DNA from: Prorocentrum cordatum
Taxonomy: Eukaryota; Sar; Dinophyceae; Prorocentrales; Prorocentraceae
Assembly: GCA_963575745.1 (NCBI GenBank)
Contig: CAUYUJ010017640.1
Location: forward strand, 25,001-89,000
Reading direction: 5' to 3'
DNA: 64,000 nt
Shown: positions 59,655 to 64,000 of the stretch, in pieces
How positions within the stretch are numbered: position 1 is the first letter of the stretch
Layout of the letters: each line of letters opens with the position of its first letter
Position numbers and translations under genes: made by a program
Notes under the pieces: generated by a model
The model's database searches: none
What the model was told of the DNA's origin: nothing
Seen by the model: only the letters and a program-made list of their open reading frames with translations

Positions 59655-60195
59655 GCGGGGCCGGCCTCTCCCCCACGGGGGGAAGGGGGGGCGTCGCATC
59701 GCCTCGCACCCCCATCCCGGCGCAGACAACTCGCCATCGCTCGGACGTCCATTCCCCGTGCCTGTGTTCGGCCTTGCGCGCTGCCTCTTCACACGAGGAT
59801 CCAAGATGCTCCTCGAAGGGCCTCGCAGAGAAAACATGCCCACGTCCGAGCGATGCCAAGATGACAGCAACAGACAACAAGCTGCTGGACGACCCCAGGC
59901 AGCTCTGCCGGCCTCGTTACAGTGGCCATGAGGTTCCTGCAGTAAGGAAGCATCAGCGCGCCGCGGAGGCGAGCTGTGGGGATCCAGGTACAGCAGCACC
60001 CAATTGTATGCGGACCCGATTCGGTCGTGATGGGGGTACTTACTGAAGGAATCCTGTACAAGGGAACCTTACTGCAGAAATCCGGATTCTGATATCATTG
60101 GCACAGGAATCCTGAAGGGACCCAGACTCACAACAGCTGCATAATCTAGTCTTACTGAGGGGGTTCTACAGAAGGGGCCGCCAATCATCTCCAAC

Positions 60196-60197
<2 letters not shown>
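59655..60197. other. Unique-looking stretch without a supported gene
   Basis: About 540 bases between the foldback and the CAT microsatellite. ORFs reach 147 codons on the minus strand but overlap with others on both strands and show no domain. From 60020 to 60195 a loose repeat (GGAATCCTG(T/A)A..., TACTG(C/A)AG..) is visible. Confidence 0.35.
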
Positions 60198-60244
<47 letters not shown>

Positions 60245-60958
60245 ACATCATCGTCATCATCATCATCATCATCATCGTCATCATCACCATCATCATCAGC
60301 AGCAGCAGCATCAGTATCGGCATCATCATCGTCATCATCATCATCAGCAGCATCGTCATCATCAGCATCATCATCGTCAGCATCATCATCAGCAGCATCA
60401 TCAGCATCATCATCTCCTCCTCATCATCATAGTCATCATCAGCAGCATAATTTTCATCATACGTACTCACGATCATCATCATCATCAACATCATCACCAT
60501 CATCCCATCATCAGCAGCATCATCACCGTTCATCGGTATAGTCATCGATATCGTAATCGTCATCGTCATCGTCATCATCCTCATCATCATCAACATCGGC
60601 ATTATCACCATCATCTTCATCATCATCGCCAGCATCATCATCATCTTGATCATCATCAGCACCTACATCCGTATCACCAGAATCAGCATCAACACCACCA
60701 CTACCATCAGAATCATCATCATCAGAAGCAGCATCATCAGAATCGACTTCTTCATCCTAATCATCATGATCATGATCATGGTCATCATCACCGTTACCAT
60801 CACCAGCATCATCATCATCACCATGATCGGCGTCATCGTCATCACCATCACAATCAACATCGTCATCATCATCCTTATCAGAATCACCATCATCATCCTC
60901 ATCATCCTCGTCACCATTATCCGCATCATCATCATCAGCATCAGCATTATCACCACCG

Positions 60959-60995
<37 letters not shown>

Positions 60996-61665
60996 TATCA
61001 TCAACATCATCATCATCATTATCATCATCATCAACATCATTATCATCTTGATCATCATCAGCACCTACATCCGTATCACCAAAATCAGCATCAGCACCAC
61101 CACTACCATCAGAATCATTATCATCAGAAGCAGCATCATCAGAAGCGACTTCTTCATCCTCATCATCATGATCATGATCATAATCATCATCACCGTTATC
61201 ATCACCATCACCATCACCACCATCACCATTATCGACGTCATCATCATCATCACTATCGTCATCAGCATCCTCATCATAATTATCAGAATCACTCTCATCA
61301 TCCTCATCATCCTCATCATCATCAACATCAGCATTATCACCACCGTCATCATCAGCATCATCATCAACAACATCATCACCATCAGCATCAGCATCCTCAT
61401 CATGATCACCATCAGCAGCATCACCATCGTCATCATCATCATCATTACTATTTTCGTCATCACCATCACCATCATCATCATCATCATCATCATCATCGTC
61501 ATCATCGTCCTGATCGTTAGTATAATCGTCATCATCAGCAGCAGCAACGTCATCAGCATCAGCATCAGCATCAGCATAATCAACATCATCATTATCACCA
61601 TCACCCTCACCATCACCATCACCATCACCATCACCATCACCATCACCATCACCATCACTATCACT

Positions 61666-61724
<59 letters not shown>

Positions 61725-61738
61725 GCTCATCAGCAGCA
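60198..61738. repeat. ~1.5-kb (CAT)n microsatellite
   Basis: Almost pure CAT/ATC triplets with scattered substitutions (AGC, GTC, ACC). A ~400-bp segment beginning TCATCAGCACCTACATCCG (about 60652) recurs at ~61055, so the array also has a higher-order duplication. It reads as poly-Ile, poly-Met, poly-Asp or poly-His in different frames; none of these is a gene. A (CTC)n tract follows at 61772-61834. Confidence 0.95.
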
Positions 61739-62114
61739 AGCAGCATGCTCCCTCTCATAATCACCGTTCAAATATCCTCCTCTTCCTCCTCCTCCTCCTC
61801 CTCCTCCTCCTCCTCCTCCTCCTCCTCCTCCTCCTAGTGGCCGCTCGCAGCTTGTCGTTCAATGGCCTTGGATCGATGAAGCCTGCACCCTCCCTTGCCA
61901 ACATTTCTCAGGGCGCCGCCAGGTGCCGTGTGTGCCTTGGGCCTCGTCCACCCGAAGGCCGCGCCAGGCTGGGAGAAAGCGCGGCAGCAGATGCCAGGGA
62001 GGGTGCGCCGCGGCAACGGACGCGGGGGGCGCGGGCGGCCTGCCTGCCTCCGAGAGAGGCACCAGGGGGAGCAGGCGCGGAGGCGGCCGGCGGCTGCGGA
62101 GCCCGACGAGAGCC

Positions 62115-63010
62115 TCAGCCGAAGCCCAGCCTGGCGCTGCTGCTCGATGGAGGGCCAGCCCGGCTGTTGGGCCGGGGTGGCCCCATCCCCGCCCTGGGCT
62201 GCTCCACTGCCGCCGACTGCGGCCTCGGCGGTCTTGGCGGCTGCGCAGCCACCCGGGGGGGCGGGCCGAACTCCTTGAGCCAGCCCTCCTCCAAGCGCCA
62301 CGCGCGGGTGAGCATGTCCTCGAAGTAGTCGTCGCTGAAGATGTTGCGGCCAAGCCTGTCGTAATACTTCTCGAAGTCCGCCAGCCGGACGACACCCGGA
62401 GTTCCAGCGCCGATGTTTTTCCTAAAGTTCTCGAGGCCAGCAAAGATGTCACTGTCCGAGGGCAAGTCCTCCTCACGACAACCACCGTCGAGATACCGCA
62501 GCTTGATATCCTCGAGCTGGATCATCCCGTTTCCCGTCCTGTCCAGCCTCTGGAACAACGACCTGATAGCGTGTCGCCGTCGGGGTGTCATGGTTTGACC
62601 TAACAAGTTCACGAGCTCGTCGAAGCTGGCAAAGCCACTTCCGTCTTCGTCGAGTGCGCTCCACAGGTTCTCGAAGTCCTCCGCCGATAGTTCGAATGAC
62701 AGCCGCAGTTCACTGATTCCCTTCTTGAACTCGTGCTTGCTGATCCTTTTGTTGTTGTCGTCATCCATGCTAAGGAAGCGCTGAGCCAGGCCTCTCAGGC
62801 CCCCGTCGGCTTGCCTGAACCCAGTCTGGGCGGCCATGGCACGGAGGCGGAACTCTTCCCGCACAAGCCGCAGGATCTCCTCCTGGGGGGTCTCCTTCGG
62901 CGGCTCCACCTTGCCCTGCGCACCCGCGGCTGCTGGCGCAGCAGCGCCTTTGGATGCGCTGATGGCGGCGCTGAAGGCAGCACCGGCTTCTGCGCCGTCC
63001 TTTCGGCTAG
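62115..63010 (-). CDS. Calcyphosin-like EF-hand calcium-binding protein, main exon
   Basis: The convincing coding part runs from the end of the intron-like element (63010) to the stop at 62115. After an Ala-rich segment and a helix (PQEEILRLVREEFRLRAMAA) come EF-hand loops: DDDNNKRISKHE, DEDGSGFASFDE and DRTGNGMIQLED, all with the canonical acidic positions 1, 3, 5 and 12. A fourth hand (GAGTPGVVRLADFEKYYDRL) is degenerate, and SDDYFEDMLTRAW follows, as in calcyphosin. The tail is Pro/Arg/Ser-rich. Such proteins are cytosolic calcium sensors. The frame stays open upstream to 63536, but that part is poly-Pro/Leu from repeats and crosses the intron. Confidence 0.85.
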
Positions 63011-63175
63011 ACGCAAGAGTGGCCCCGGATAAGAGTGCGCGGCCTTGGGGGCGCTCGAGGGGGCAAACCCAAGCGCGCAGGCTGCTCCTGCCGCACCGCG
63101 CTCCGCGATCGAGGGGGGGGGGGCGTCCATGAGCCCGCACCAGAGGCCTCTCCAGCAAAGGGCCGCTCTTGCGTG
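63011..63175 (-). mobile_element. Introner-like element with inverted ends inside the EF-hand gene (copy 2)
   Basis: The ends ACGCAAGAGTGGCCC (63011-) and GGGCCGCTCTTGCGT (-63174) are inverted repeats with one mismatch. The element separates the SAM-like exon from the EF-hand exon, which lie in different frames. On the minus strand a CTAG at the downstream edge fits a splice acceptor; the donor is probably non-GT (GC or GA near CGGCAAGGATCTC). The interior matches the element at 58974-59144 in the same orientation. Confidence 0.75.
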
Positions 63176-63179
63176 CAGG

Positions 63180-63372
63180 AGATCCTTGCCGTGGCCAGCT
63201 GGCGCGTGCTTGGCGCTGTAGACCCGGCGCCGGAGCTCCTCCTTCAGGCCCAAAGGGATGCGGAGCTGGTGCCACCCGCCGTCGGAGAGGCCCTGGAGCG
63301 TGCGCGGGTCGCAGAGCCACTCCTCCTCCAGGAGTGCCACGATCCGGCCGACGTCGTCCTCCGCTCGAGGAG
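63180..63372 (-). CDS. Upstream exon of the EF-hand gene, SAM-like segment
   Basis: In another minus frame, before the intron-like element, the sequence reads RAEDDVGRIVALLEEEWLCD, PRTLQGLSDGGWHQLRIPLG and LKEELRRRVYSAKHAPAGHG. The pattern L-x-x-L-x-D-x-x-W-x-x-L-x-I-P-L-G-L resembles SAM-like helical domains found at the N-terminus of dinoflagellate EF-hand proteins. It likely joins the EF-hand exon by splicing out the element at 63011-63175. Upstream of ~63372 is (GGA)n/(CTC)n and a GA microsatellite (63536-63575), so the true start is not visible. Confidence 0.6.
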
Positions 63373-64000
63373 GGGGGTGGAGGAGGAGGAGGAGGAGTGG
63401 GAGGTGAAGGAGGAGGAGGAGGAGGAGCAGGAGAAGATGAAGAAGAATCAGCATGATCACAAAAGAGGAGAAGAGCAGGAGGTGCATGGACTGGGAGGAG
63501 GGGCGTGAGGAGGTGGGATAAAGAGAGGGAGAACAAGAGAGAGAGAGAGAGAGAGAGAAAAAAAAAGAGAGAGAGGGATCCTGACCCCCACCGGGAACTG
63601 CGAAGGCAGCATTTCCCAGCAGAGGGTGCGATGGACTACAGCATGCGATTTCTTGCGCTCGCAGACAAACACTCGATTGAAGACTACTGTACGTCGCACG
63701 CTGGTCTGATGGAGGCCCCAGGGGCATGGAGCCCTCCAGGCTGGGTTGCCACATTGCCCTGGTGCCAACTTGCTTACCGAATCTCCTGGTCAGGCACATG
63801 CGGCGCCCCCCCCCTCGCACGGGTTGGGCGGGGAGGGCAGAAAATGGAAAATGCGGGGGAGGGAGGGGGGGGGGGGGGCAGGCCACGGACGCCGAGCTCA
63901 CGCGGCTACGGAGAGCCAGACCACTGCCGCGGGACGGACGTCCCCAGACGCCTCTGCGGGCGGACCGAGGCTCCCGGGGAAGGCTTCCTGGAGCCTGCGG
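63373..64000. repeat. (GGA)n, GA microsatellite and poly-G tracts at the window edge
   Basis: (GGA)n at ~63375-63430, (GA)n at 63536-63575 and a G-run at 63865-63880. ORFs over this part read Leu/Pro/Ser runs. No gene is supported. Confidence 0.6.

Noticed and set aside
60646-62328. 560-codon plus-strand ORF, mostly Ile/Thr, and a 335-codon Asp-rich ORF on the other strand
   Set aside because: Both are readings of the CAT microsatellite; only repeat-derived residues are present until unrelated sequence at the end.

Overview
This window looks like nuclear DNA of a core dinoflagellate (genus not determined). The best evidence is at 23965-24001: a full 22-nt dinoflagellate spliced-leader sequence followed directly by a second, partial copy, which is the mark of an mRNA that was trans-spliced, reverse-transcribed and trans-spliced again. 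The low density of recognisable genes, abundant simple repeats, retroelements that fit dinoflagellate families and two related intron-like elements with inverted ends all agree. One assembly gap of 100 N lies at 20965-21064.

Layout. 0-1 kb: one minus-strand hypothetical ORF. 1-3.7 kb: repeats. 3.7-10.2 kb: a minus-strand block of four coding stretches; two of them, joined across a probable intron, carry acidic motifs that resemble a DDE/RNase-H-like transposase. 11-14 kb: a 5'-truncated Ty1/copia RT-RNase H gene followed by a strong hairpin. 14-23 kb: GC-rich repeats, foldback elements, fragments rich in Thr-Ala-Pro repeats, and a hypothetical minus-strand gene. 24-37 kb: a LINE (zinc-finger ORF1, then AP-type endonuclease, RT and RNase H) that starts at the spliced-leader relic. 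Its RNase H is split at about 29.0 kb and resumes at 36.42 kb; the ~7.4 kb in between is a minus-strand tyrosine-recombinase retroelement (gag, RT, RNase H, cytosine-5 DNA methyltransferase, tyrosine recombinase) flanked by an identical 105-bp direct repeat. 38.8-46 kb: long tracts of a degenerate CCAAGAGGCC-type repeat and a large inverted repeat. 47.7-48.5 kb: another tandem repeat family. 49.2-57.8 kb: a decayed Ty1/copia element with gag, protease and integrase but no recognisable RT, studded with small GGC-TNN-GCC hairpins. 58-62 kb: simple repeats, including about 1.5 kb of CAT triplets. 62.1-63.4 kb: a calcyphosin-like EF-hand gene on the minus strand, interrupted by an intron-like element with inverted ends.

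The only clear host-type gene is the EF-hand gene; a few hypothetical ORFs may also be host genes. Everything else recognisable is mobile or repetitive. Many element ORFs change frame or contain stops; for some of them introns cannot be excluded from genomic sequence alone.
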